64,000 nucleotides of DNA, from positions 124,001 through 188,000 of the forward strand of contig FPAN01000005.1 of assembly GCA_900116395.1 (NCBI GenBank), read 5' to 3'. Positions 34,773-42,879 of the stretch are shown here, one piece after another; positions within the stretch are counted from its first letter, which is position 1; each line of letters begins with the position of its first letter. Source of the DNA: Lachnospiraceae bacterium XBD2001. Its GTDB lineage: Bacteria; Bacillota; Clostridia; Lachnospirales; Lachnospiraceae. The position numbers and the translations under genes are program-made. Below the pieces are notes generated by a model that was not told where the DNA came from, searched no databases, and was given only the letters and a program-made list of their open reading frames with translations.

Positions 34773-36044
34773 TCACTCCTCGCTTTCCCAGATTTTTTGA
34801 AATAGTTTTTCTTTTTCCTTGGTTACAAGGAAGGGATCGCTATCTAACGGGAAGCCATACACTTTTTTGCGCAGTTTCTTGGAAATGTCATGCCCCACGC
34901 CCCGATTGGCCGGATTGATTAGGATGTGACAATGAGGGTTCATGGCTTTCTTATGGCAACAACCCATATCCAACCACGGTCGGCTGCTGCAAACATATAG
35001 ATAAAAATCTGACGCCCTCGCGCCGCTCCAATCACTTCCGCAATCCACTACTTTGATACCGTTCGGAGGCGTTGGTTCCATAACTGCCGGTCCATAGTCT
35101 AAAATTCCGGCAAAATCATTGTGGTATATGATTCCATCCTTTTCACGGTATTCCCCGCGTTGTTGCAGGATTCTCTGCAGTGTCGCGTCGGAACTTCGAT
35201 TTACATAGTATGCGCGTTTGTGATGCTTATTCAGGTAGGCAGTCAGTGCCAACGCCACATGGGTGGTACCGACTCCGTGACCTGCTCCGATCACAGCGAT
35301 TTCTGTTGTAAGATGCTTCCCATTCTTTTTTTCTTCGGCATGGGGACAGTCATAGGATGCCAGCCATTCCTTCACGGTGGCAGGTCGATCCTTAGGATCT
35401 GCTTCCAATGCCCATTCGATTGATGTGATTTCTTTTGCACTGATGCGTTCTTTTTGATGATCGCACAGCTCCCTGGCCAACAAACCTAAGGCATAGATGT
35501 CGCTGCGTTCGTCTACCGGTGCTTCGCAAAACTGCTCCGGCGCACCATGCTGCGGCGTCCCTGCTCCGTATCGCCTCATGCCTTTGGGGTGTGCAATTCC
35601 ATAGTCGATGAGAATTACCTGTTCCCCGCGGATGATGACATGCTCCGGTTTTAGGTCCTGGTACAAAATCGGGGTAGGCTTCTGTTCGTGCAAATACTGC
35701 AGAATATCGCAGACTTGTCGCAGGATGCCTATGCTCCAATCTCGGGTAATTATAGAATGGTGGAGTAAATACTCCTGTAATGATACGCCCCGTATATATT
35801 CCTCGATGAGACAGATGCTTTCTTCATCTTCTCCATAATCATACAATATTGGAATTCCGGGATGTCTAAGACTACGAAGCGTTTCGGCTTCGTAGGAGAA
35901 CCCTTGCATGTGGGCCTTCGAGATTACCTTCAGTATTCTCAGCTCACCAAGGGATCGATGTCTGACCTTGTATATGCGGGTGGCAGAAGTGTGATACACA
36001 CACTCGAGGGCCTCATATCGGTCAGCAAAAATTGGTATCTGAAT
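34773..36044 (-). CDS. Ser/Thr protein kinase fused to a ParA-like domain, probable ATT start
   Basis: About 423 residues. The N-terminal 260 form a protein kinase: ATP-lysine in LRILKVISK, Glu in YEAETLRSLRHPG, catalytic YQDLKPEHVII, metal-binding IDYGIAHP and GAPEQF. The Asn after the catalytic Asp is His here. The remaining 160 residues resemble a P-loop ATPase, VIGAGHGVGTTHVALAL, without either Walker lysine. The first standard start, GTG 35999, would remove the first kinase strand (IFADRYEALECVYHT). No ATG, GTG or TTG lies between 35999 and an upstream stop. An ATT at 36044 sits eight bases after AGGAG, so I extend to it. No membrane segment is present. Confidence 0.8.
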   Translation of the reverse strand: MQIPIFADRYEALECVYHTSATRIYKVRHRSLGELRILKVISKAHMQGFSYEAETLRSLRHPGIPILYDYGEDEESICLIEEYIRGVSLQEYLLHHSIITRDWSIGILRQVCDILQYLHEQKPTPILYQDLKPEHVIIRGEQVILIDYGIAHPKGMRRYGAGTPQHGAPEQFCEAPVDERSDIYALGLLARELCDHQKERISAKEITSIEWALEADPKDRPATVKEWLASYDCPHAEEKKNGKHLTTEIAVIGAGHGVGTTHVALALTAYLNKHHKRAYYVNRSSDATLQRILQQRGEYREKDGIIYHNDFAGILDYGPAVMEPTPPNGIKVVDCGSDWSGARASDFYLYVCSSRPWLDMGCCHKKAMNPHCHILINPANRGVGHDISKKLRKKVYGFPLDSDPFLVTKEKEKLFQKIWESEE

Positions 36045-36088
36045 ACTTCTCTCTCCTTTCGTTCGATGAGAAGCATCTACGTCGATAG

Positions 36089-36117
36089 GTTATACCACGA
36101 CTTTTTATGGATTGCAA
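36089..36117 (-). promoter_or_regulatory. Promoter of the kinase/ParA-like operon
   Basis: TTGCAA (36117-36112) and TATAAC (36094-36089) are 17 bases apart on the minus strand. The site is divergent from the mecA promoter. Confidence 0.75.
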
Positions 36118-36180
36118 TAGAGTTTATAAAAAGTTAATAATTGGTGCTGTTTTTTAATAATTATTTTATATTTCCGTTTC

Positions 36181-36209
36181 TTTACTTTGCATTTGGTTTT
36201 TCCTATAAT
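36181..36209 (+). promoter_or_regulatory. Promoter of mecA
   Basis: TTTACT (36181-36186) and TATAAT (36204-36209) have a 17-base spacer. A short leader of about 20 bases precedes the ribosome site AGAAAGG. Confidence 0.75.
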
Positions 36210-36235
36210 TAGGTTAGGAAAACAGAAAGGATGTG

Positions 36236-36949
36236 ATGACATTGAAGTTAGAAAAGATTAATGACAATCAGATCCGCTGTACTTTAACGAAAGAAGACCT
36301 AGAATATCACAACATTAAGTTAAGCGAGTTCGCATACGGCACAGACAAAGCGCGGGCACTGTTCCGCGAGATGATGCAGGTGGCTGCACAGAAGCTTGAT
36401 TTTAAGGCAGAAGATATTCCTCTGATGATTGAGGCCATTCCTCTTTCCTCAGAGTCCATTATTCTGGTTATTACCAAGGTTGCTTATCCGGAGGAGTTAG
36501 ACACAAGGTTTGCCGATTTCTCCGATGAAGGCGACGAAGACTTCGAGGATTTCGAAGATGACGGCCTCTATGAAGAGGTTCCGTTCTCCTCTTCCATTCC
36601 GACTTCGAAGGCTTCCGCCGATGATATTTTAAATATCAAAGAGGATGTGTCCATTCCAAGAGACATTACAAGACTATTTTCCTTTGACTCTTTGGATGAC
36701 ATCTTCAACCTATCCGCCGTTTTAGCAGATTTCTATCACGGCAAGAATTCCCTCTATCGTGAGGGTGACACCTATTACCTGATGGTTTCCATGGGTGACC
36801 ACTCCCCTGAGGAATTCAACAAAGTCTGCAACATCTTAACCGAGTACGGTACCATGGAGAACCTGACCCTCGGTTTAGATAGCTATATGTCCGAACACAT
36901 GACTTTAATTTCGTCAGATACAGCGCTTCAAGATTTCGCTCGCGTTTAA
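36236..36949 (+). CDS. mecA: MecA-family adaptor protein
   Basis: A 237-residue adaptor of the type that delivers substrates to the ClpC/ClpP protease. The N-terminal domain (MTLKLEKINDNQIRCTLTKE, residues 1-85) binds substrates. A highly acidic linker (about 95-115, rich in Asp and Glu) joins the C-terminal domain (150-237), which has the LYREGDTYYL and HSPEEFNKVCNILTEYG motifs that contact ClpC. ATG 36236 has AGAAAGG at five bases; a GTG one codon earlier is less favoured. A monocistronic unit with its own promoter and terminator. Confidence 0.88.
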   Translation: MTLKLEKINDNQIRCTLTKEDLEYHNIKLSEFAYGTDKARALFREMMQVAAQKLDFKAEDIPLMIEAIPLSSESIILVITKVAYPEELDTRFADFSDEGDEDFEDFEDDGLYEEVPFSSSIPTSKASADDILNIKEDVSIPRDITRLFSFDSLDDIFNLSAVLADFYHGKNSLYREGDTYYLMVSMGDHSPEEFNKVCNILTEYGTMENLTLGLDSYMSEHMTLISSDTALQDFARV

Positions 36950-36960
36950 ACGAAGCATGA

Positions 36961-36990
36961 AAAAGCCCCGCTCATTCGAGCGGGGCTTCT
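36961..36990. terminator. Bidirectional terminator after mecA
   Basis: AAGCCCCGCT-CATTCG-AGCGGGGCTT, with A and T runs on the two sides, lies between mecA (plus) and the DUF1858 gene (minus). Confidence 0.88.
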
Positions 36991-37008
36991 TACTGCAATT
37001 TGAATCTA

Positions 37009-37215
37009 TTACGCCTTACTTGCTAAGAAGTTATTAATCTCGTCTACAAGGTCATCCGGCATAATGCCGTGAACCGATGCAGCCTCCTCGATGGTCTCCA
37101 TCTGAGAAGCCGGGCATCCAAGACAATGCATTCCAATACCAAATAAGATAGGAGCGATGTCCTGATCGATCTGCAGTAACTCACCGATCATGGTATCTTT
37201 TGTTACCTGTGCCAT
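37009..37215 (-). CDS. DUF1858 domain protein
   Basis: A 68-residue protein of the DUF1858 family, with the typical MIGELLQIDQDIAPILFGIG and a following GMHCLGCPAS two-Cys motif (Cys near residues 31 and 34). Family members are small cytosolic proteins, sometimes fused to hybrid-cluster or redox proteins; the function is not established. The CxxC suggests a metal or disulfide role. ATG 37215 follows GGAGGTAGAAGA. It is divergent from the ferredoxin gene, with about 265 bases between. Confidence 0.88.
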   Translation of the reverse strand: MAQVTKDTMIGELLQIDQDIAPILFGIGMHCLGCPASQMETIEEAASVHGIMPDDLVDEINNFLASKA

Positions 37216-37392
37216 TCTTCTACCTCCATTTCCTTACATTTGTGCACTCATTATAATACGAATTCTGCCCTTTTACAACAAATTTAATTTTATGCAATCT
37301 ACTTGGTGTAGTACCCCATATTTTCCGGCACCACATCATCTTGTCATCTGTCTAAAATGTAAGTCCACACTAACAACACATGTGTCGTATAA

Positions 37393-37650
<258 letters not shown>

Positions 37651-37670
37651 TTTCCATCGATAGTGGAGGA

Positions 37671-37698
37671 GAGACGACGTTTTGTCGTCTCTTTTTTT
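37671..37698 (+). terminator. Terminator of the ferredoxin gene
   Basis: GAGACGAC (37671-37678) and GTCGTCTC (37684-37691) pair perfectly and are followed by seven T residues. Confidence 0.92.
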
Positions 37699-37786
37699 AT
37701 GCCCATTTCTCCCTACTCCCCTACTCTTCCGGCCGCCGCCGGCGGCCACAGGAAAAGGGCGTACCGGGAAAATGGGCAGAAAAAAC
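37693..37786. repeat. GC-rich palindromic element (small relative of 44253-44730)
   Basis: Two arms, 37693-37740 and 37741-37786, form an imperfect hairpin. The ends TTTTTTTATGCCCATTT and AAATGGGCAGAAAAAA pair. The centre is GGCCGCC-GCC-GGCGGCC with a seven-pair GC stem. It lies exactly between the terminators of two convergent genes. The left arm pattern TGCCCATTTCTCCC recurs in the left arm of the larger palindrome at 44253. Confidence 0.65.
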
Positions 37787-37804
37787 CCCGACAAAACGTC
37801 GGGG
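37780..37804 (-). terminator. Terminator of the CdaR-type regulator gene
   Basis: CCCCGACG-TTT-TGTCGGGG on the minus strand is followed by six T residues. Its T run overlaps the end of the palindromic element. Confidence 0.85.
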
Positions 37805-37814
37805 TCGGAAAACA

Positions 37815-38711
37815 CTATTGAAATGCAGCCATGGAGTCGGCGATCATGAGTCCGATTTTGCAGATCATGGCGTCGTCGAACTTGCGGATGTCCAGGCCGG
37901 TTTGCTTCTCAAACTTGTCGATGCGGTAGATTAAGGTGTTCCGGTGTACGTAAAGGGCACGGGAGGTCTCCGCAATGCTCAGTCCGTTGTCTAGGAAGGC
38001 CTGGATGGTGCTGCGGGATTCATTGTCTAACTCCTTGAAGTCGAAGTTGGCAAAATGGTCACTTAAGAATTCACGACATGCGGCCTCCGGGAGCTGGAAG
38101 ATCAGCTTCTCTAAGCCCAGGCGATGATAGGACAATACCGTCTCCGATGCGAAGAACAAGGATCCGATTTCCAACGCCAGGTATGCATGCTGGTAGGACT
38201 GTGGCAGCAACTCCGGATCTTCCACCGTGTGATCGAAAGCCACTCGTGCAGAGATCATTGCTTCTGCGCCCAGCATATCTGTGGTAGACGCTACCATTTC
38301 GTAGATTTCTTCCTCGGATGCAACTGCTTTCAGCTGGCGAATCACCGCAATATGGGTCTCATCCATTTTAATCAGCGCATCTGCTCCGGGAGAAGACATG
38401 CTGGATAAGATGGAGATGGTGTCCTTGGTGTAGGGCTGGCGGAATGCAATTAAAAAAAGCACCACCGGGGTGCCTTTTTCGACATGAAACCGGTGTAATC
38501 CACGAACAATTTCCTCCTTAGGTAACTGCCCAAGGAGGAATTGCTGAAAGAAGAAATTACGATTGTCATCGGAGGGATAGTGATGAAGAAGTTGTTCCAA
38601 TTTTTCAATCGTCTGTACTTCGTCATTGGTATTCTCTGTGATTTCAAAAGTAATCCCGGTCTCATTATATAGTTTTTTAAGTAGCGCATCGCGCTTCTGT
38701 TCGTAGTTCAT
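37815..38711 (-). CDS. CdaR/PucR-type transcriptional regulator
   Basis: A 298-residue regulator. The C-terminal 60 residues are the PucR-family helix-turn-helix: FLDNGLSIAETSRALYVHRN, then TLIYRIDKFEKQTGLD. The middle (about 100-230) resembles the GGDEF-like sensor domain of CdaR proteins, without catalytic motifs. The signal is unknown. It lies 81 bases after the MsmK-type ATPase gene on the same strand, and both may respond to sugar supply. No membrane segment is seen. Confidence 0.85.
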   Translation of the reverse strand: MNYEQKRDALLKKLYNETGITFEITENTNDEVQTIEKLEQLLHHYPSDDNRNFFFQQFLLGQLPKEEIVRGLHRFHVEKGTPVVLFLIAFRQPYTKDTISILSSMSSPGADALIKMDETHIAVIRQLKAVASEEEIYEMVASTTDMLGAEAMISARVAFDHTVEDPELLPQSYQHAYLALEIGSLFFASETVLSYHRLGLEKLIFQLPEAACREFLSDHFANFDFKELDNESRSTIQAFLDNGLSIAETSRALYVHRNTLIYRIDKFEKQTGLDIRKFDDAMICKIGLMIADSMAAFQ

Positions 38712-38792
38712 AAGTCATAACCCCCGATAAAACTAGGATAGCTATATCTTAAACAATTCCGAAAGAAGCGTCAATGCAGCAGCCGTCAAAGA

Positions 38793-39905
38793 CTAGTTAG
38801 TAATAGTTACGCCGGTCTCCTTGTTGAAGAAGTGAGCCTTCTCCATATCAAGAGCGAAGCTGATGGTATCACCGGTCTTAGCGGTTGTACGAGGATCAAC
38901 GCGGGCAGTAATCTGAGCGCCTGCATAATCGAAGTACAAGAATACTTCAGCACCAAGTAACTCGTATACACGGATGGTAGACTCGATAACGGTGTTAGGA
39001 GAAGCATCGATGAACATCTGAGAGTCATGGATGTCTTCCGGACGAATACCAAGTACTACGGTCTTTCCGTCATAACCACCATCGATTAATGCCTTGGTCT
39101 TAGAAGCAGGAATAGCGATTTCCTTGTCGCCGATGGTTGCGGTTACGTTAGAGCCATTTACCTTGATAGTAGCATCGATGAAGTTCATCTGAGGAGATCC
39201 GATGAATCCAGCTACGAACTGGTTGCATGGCTTAGCATATAAGTTCTGAGGAGAGTCGATCTGCTGAACAACGCCGTCCTTCATAACTACGATTCTGGTA
39301 CCAAGGGTCATAGCCTCAGTCTGGTCATGTGTTACGTAGATGATGGTTGCACCAAGTCTGTCATGAAGCTTGGAGATCTCAATTCTCATCTGTACACGAA
39401 GCTTAGCATCCAAGTTGGAAAGCGGCTCATCCATAAGGAATACCTTAGGATTACGAACGATTGCACGTCCCATAGCAACACGCTGTCTCTGTCCACCGGA
39501 AAGAGCCTTTGGCTTACGCTCAAGTAAGTTCTCAAGATCAAGGATCTTAGCAGCTTCACGAACCTGCTTATCAATCTGATCCTTCGGTACCTTACGAAGC
39601 TTCAAACCGAATGCCATGTTATCATATACGGTCATATGAGGATACAGAGCGTAGTTCTGGAATACCATTGCGATATCACGATCCTTAGGCTCTACAGCGT
39701 TCATAACCTTACCATCGATGGTCAACTCACCGCTGGAGATATCCTCCAAACCAGCGATCATACGAAGAGTGGTAGACTTACCACATCCGGAAGGACCTAC
39801 GAAGATGATGAACTCCTTGTCCTCAATGTCCAGGTTAAAATCCTTAACAGCTTCAAAGCCGTTTGGATATACTTTACAAATGTTCTTAAGTGAAATATTT
39901 GCCAT
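38793..39905 (-). CDS. msmK: Sugar ABC transporter ATPase (MsmK/UgpC type)
   Basis: A 370-residue ATPase of the CUT1 carbohydrate importers. Walker A GPSGCGKST (about 37), signature LSGGQRQRV (about 134), Walker B VFLMDEPLSNLDA and H-loop YVTHDQTEA are all present. A C-terminal TOBE/regulatory domain (about 235-370) includes VLGIRPEDI. It is encoded alone, without binding protein or permeases. Such MsmK/MsmX proteins energise several sugar importers in Firmicutes, so it may serve the lactose-type operon at 48-51 kb, which lacks its own ATPase. Confidence 0.93.
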   Translation of the reverse strand: MANISLKNICKVYPNGFEAVKDFNLDIEDKEFIIFVGPSGCGKSTTLRMIAGLEDISSGELTIDGKVMNAVEPKDRDIAMVFQNYALYPHMTVYDNMAFGLKLRKVPKDQIDKQVREAAKILDLENLLERKPKALSGGQRQRVAMGRAIVRNPKVFLMDEPLSNLDAKLRVQMRIEISKLHDRLGATIIYVTHDQTEAMTLGTRIVVMKDGVVQQIDSPQNLYAKPCNQFVAGFIGSPQMNFIDATIKVNGSNVTATIGDKEIAIPASKTKALIDGGYDGKTVVLGIRPEDIHDSQMFIDASPNTVIESTIRVYELLGAEVFLYFDYAGAQITARVDPRTTAKTGDTISFALDMEKAHFFNKETGVTITN

Positions 39906-39929
39906 TGTAGTGGCTCCTTTCTTAGTTAA

Positions 39930-40163
39930 TTACTCTACGATAAAGTCTTTTAATTCAGCTAAAATCTTATCAAGATCATTGTCCTTCTGGATTACCAACT
40001 CAAGATCCTGAGAAAGGTCTAAAGAGAAGATTCCCATGATAGACTTTGCATCAATTACGTAACGTCCTGCTACAAGATCGAAGTCATTGTCGAATAATGT
40101 AATGATGTTAACGAACTTCTTAACCTTGTCGATGGAGTTGATGTTTACTTTAATTGATTTCAT
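39930..40163 (-). CDS. HPr-like protein lacking the active-site His (Crh-like)
   Basis: A 77-residue protein with the HPr fold pattern. The regulatory region is kept as DAKSIMGIFSLDLS, with the Ser46 that HPr kinase phosphorylates. The His15 region, usually GLHARPA, is replaced by NSIDKVKKFVNI, so it cannot pass phosphate in the PTS. This is the combination seen in Crh of Bacillus, a co-regulator of carbon catabolite repression with CcpA. It lies 24 bases before msmK on the same strand, which fits a sugar-control role. ATG 40163 follows AAAGGGGGTGC. Confidence 0.82.
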   Translation of the reverse strand: MKSIKVNINSIDKVKKFVNIITLFDNDFDLVAGRYVIDAKSIMGIFSLDLSQDLELVIQKDNDLDKILAELKDFIVE

Positions 40164-40192
40164 GATTGCACCCCCTTTTTAAAGCTAGGTTC

Positions 40193-40221
40193 ATTTTATG
40201 CGAAGGGGCATGTTCAAACAA
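40193..40221 (-). promoter_or_regulatory. Promoter of the HPr-like gene
   Basis: TTGTTT (40221-40216) and TAAAAT (40198-40193) are 17 bases apart on the minus strand. The start of transcription would be about 25 bases from the ATG. Confidence 0.65.
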
Positions 40222-40278
40222 TGGTAAAGTAACCAAAATAACCAATCGTTCTTCGTTAAAATAACTAGACCCCGAAAT

Positions 40279-40306
40279 TTGTAAAAAAAAGGGGAAATGA
40301 TATAAT
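40279..40306 (+). promoter_or_regulatory. Promoter of gdpP-rplI-dnaB
   Basis: TTGTAA (40279-40284) and TATAAT (40301-40306) have a 16-base spacer. The leader holds two small hairpins, CTGC-GTATT-GCAG and ACAATAG-CGA-CTATTGT, before the ATG at 40390. Their role is unknown. Confidence 0.7.
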
Positions 40307-40389
40307 AAAGTAGTTAAATTATAATCGTGGGGGAAACTGCGTATTGCAGGGACAATAGCGACTATTGTACTTGAATTAGGGAGATTCAC

Positions 40390-42435
40390 ATGACAGGCAT
40401 AAAGTTTAACGGGAAGCTCAAACACTTCTTACGGGCACCCATATATCTAACGATATTTTTTCTGATCGGAAGCATCGGTCTGTTTTTCATAGACCTGCGC
40501 GCCGGTGCAGGTGCGTTTGGCATCAGTGTCCTCTATGGGCTCTTGTGCTTCGTCTTCTACCGACTTTACCGCAAAAAAATCAATAATGAGATTATCAGCT
40601 TTGCCACCCAGTTTGGTATGGTACAGCGGGAGCTACTTCGGAATTTCCAGATTCCTTATGCAATCCTGGATGACGAAGGCAAGATTCTTTGGATGAACAA
40701 CCAGTTCGTCAAAGTCAGTGGCCGCGACAAAGCTTACCAGAAATCCATTACCGGTATTTTTACCACCATTACCAGACAGGTCATTGAGCAGGCCAACGAC
40801 GAGCCTTACTCCATTCACTTAGAACACAACGAGCGTTTCTATGAAGCGGCTTTACAGAAGTTAAGCTTCTCCCAGGACGGCGGGGAACAGCTGCTTGCCT
40901 TATCCGGCGAGGAATCCTTAACCGCTTTGCTTCTATTTGATGAGACCGATCTGATGCATTATCGCAAGATCAACGATGATGAGCGATTGGTGGTTGCTCT
41001 TGTTTACATTGATAACTATGAAGAGACCATCGACGAGGTGGAGGACGTTAAGCGTTCTCTTTTGACCGCCGTTATCGATCGTAAAATCAGCCGTTTCTTC
41101 AGCGATATCAATGCCATTGTCCGGAAAGTTGAGAAGGACAAGTACTTCATTGTTTTCCAGCAGCAGTATATGGCGCAGCTGGAAGAAGGCAAGTTCTCTC
41201 TATTGGAAGATATTAAGACCACCAAGATGGGGAACGAAAGCGAGATTACCTTAAGTATCGGTATCGGTATGAACGGTGCGGATTACACCGAGAGTGCCGA
41301 GTTCGCTAAGACCGCTATCGGTTTGGCCCTTGGTCGCGGTGGTTCCCAGGCGGTTGTAAAGAACCGTGGCGAAGTTATGTACTACGGTGTCCGGGGTAAG
41401 GAAATCGAGAAGAACACCCGCGTGAAGGCCCGTGTTAAGGCGCAGGCCCTCCGTGAAATGATGGAGACCAAGAACCGTGTCATCGTTATGGGTCACCAGA
41501 TTAGCGACGTCGATGCTCTTGGTGCAGGACTTGGTGTATTCTGTGCTGCCAGAGAACTTGGCAAGCCATGTCAGATTGTACTCAACACTATTACGACCAG
41601 TCTTCGCCCGTTGGTGGAAGCCTTTTCCGAGTCTGCAGGATATCCACGGGATATGTTTGTAAACAGTGGCGAAGCGTTGGACATTCTTGATAACAACACC
41701 TTGGTGGTTGTGGTTGATACCAATCGACCGAACTATACGGAATGTCCGCAGTTGTTAGAACGTTGTAAGAATATCGTGGTATTTGACCACCACCGTCAGG
41801 GCAGCGAGCAGGTTCAGAACCCGATGATGTCCTACATTGAGCCGTATGCATCTTCCACCTGTGAGATGATTGCGGAAGTGTTACAGTATTTTTCCGAGCG
41901 TGTACACCTCTCTCCTCTGGAGGCAGATTGTATCTACGCCGGTATCTTAATTGATACCAACAACTTTATGACCAAGGTTGGTGTACGTACCTTCGAGGCT
42001 GCTGCATACCTACGTCGTTGCGGTGCCGAGGTTACCCGCGTACGTAAGATGTTGCGCGAGGATATGGAGACCTACAAGGCCCGTGCGGAAGTGGTTCGTC
42101 ACGCAGAAGTTTACCACGGTGCATTCGCCATCTCCGTTTGCGAAGCCAGCGAGTTAGAGAGTCCGACCGTTGTCGGCGCACAGGCTGCCAACGAGCTGTT
42201 GAACATCGTCGGCATCAAGGCTTCCTTTGTATTGACGGAATACCAGAAAAAGATCTACGTCAGCTCCCGTTCCATCGATGAAATCGATGTACAGCTGATT
42301 ATGGAGCGCCTTGGCGGCGGCGGACATTTGAACGTTGCCGGTGCCCAGATTGAAGACAGCAATATCGACGACGTCAAGAACCGAATCGAGAATATATTAG
42401 ACATCATGATAGACGAAGGAGAGATTAAATTATGA
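40390..42435 (+). CDS. gdpP: Cyclic-di-AMP phosphodiesterase
   Basis: A 681-residue membrane protein that hydrolyses c-di-AMP. Two N-terminal membrane helices (about 15-58) are followed by a PAS-like domain (about 75-150), a degenerate GGDEF domain (about 170-310) and a DHH-DHHA1 phosphodiesterase (about 355-660). The metal-binding motifs are present: VMGHQISDVDALG, VVVDTNRP, FDHHRQG and the GGGGHLNVAG of DHHA1. In the first motif the usual Pro is Ser. ATG 40390 follows AGGGAGATT. rplI starts within its last codons. The gdpP-rplI-dnaB order is common in Firmicutes. Confidence 0.94.
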   Translation: MTGIKFNGKLKHFLRAPIYLTIFFLIGSIGLFFIDLRAGAGAFGISVLYGLLCFVFYRLYRKKINNEIISFATQFGMVQRELLRNFQIPYAILDDEGKILWMNNQFVKVSGRDKAYQKSITGIFTTITRQVIEQANDEPYSIHLEHNERFYEAALQKLSFSQDGGEQLLALSGEESLTALLLFDETDLMHYRKINDDERLVVALVYIDNYEETIDEVEDVKRSLLTAVIDRKISRFFSDINAIVRKVEKDKYFIVFQQQYMAQLEEGKFSLLEDIKTTKMGNESEITLSIGIGMNGADYTESAEFAKTAIGLALGRGGSQAVVKNRGEVMYYGVRGKEIEKNTRVKARVKAQALREMMETKNRVIVMGHQISDVDALGAGLGVFCAARELGKPCQIVLNTITTSLRPLVEAFSESAGYPRDMFVNSGEALDILDNNTLVVVVDTNRPNYTECPQLLERCKNIVVFDHHRQGSEQVQNPMMSYIEPYASSTCEMIAEVLQYFSERVHLSPLEADCIYAGILIDTNNFMTKVGVRTFEAAAYLRRCGAEVTRVRKMLREDMETYKARAEVVRHAEVYHGAFAISVCEASELESPTVVGAQAANELLNIVGIKASFVLTEYQKKIYVSSRSIDEIDVQLIMERLGGGGHLNVAGAQIEDSNIDDVKNRIENILDIMIDEGEIKL

Positions 42436-42878
42436 AAGTAATCTTATTACAAGACGTGAAGTCCCAGGGCAAGAAGGGTGATATCATCGAAGTATCCGAA
42501 GGATATGCGCGTAATATGTTAATCAAGAAAAAGCTTGGTGTGGAAGCTACTCCGGAAGCACTGAACAACTTAAAGCTTCAGAACCGCCACGAGGAGAAGG
42601 TAGCTGCTGAGAACTTAGCAGATGCTCAGGCCCTTGCCAAGGAAGTTGCCGAGTGGTTGGTAGAGACCAAGATTAAGACCGGCGAAGGCGGAAGAACCTT
42701 CGGTAGTGTTTCCTCCAAGGAAATCGCACAGGCCATTACCAAGCAGTACGGCAAGACCATCGACAAGAAGAAGATTCAGTTGGAAGAGGCAATTCGCTCC
42801 CTCGGAACACATGAGGTAAAAGTGAAATTACATCCACAGGTAACTGCAACACTGCGTGTTCACGTAGGAGAGGAATAA
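42432..42878 (+). CDS. rplI: 50S ribosomal protein L9
   Basis: A 148-residue protein with the L9 N-terminal motif MKVILLQDVKSQGKKGDIIE, then VSEGYARNMLIKKKLG. A long connecting helix (about 45-80) leads to the C-terminal rRNA-binding domain ending HPQVTATLRVHVGEE. The start overlaps the gdpP stop by four bases and dnaB follows after one base, so translation of the three is coupled. Length is normal. Confidence 0.97.
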   Translation: MKVILLQDVKSQGKKGDIIEVSEGYARNMLIKKKLGVEATPEALNNLKLQNRHEEKVAAENLADAQALAKEVAEWLVETKIKTGEGGRTFGSVSSKEIAQAITKQYGKTIDKKKIQLEEAIRSLGTHEVKVKLHPQVTATLRVHVGEE

Positions 42879-42879
42879 C

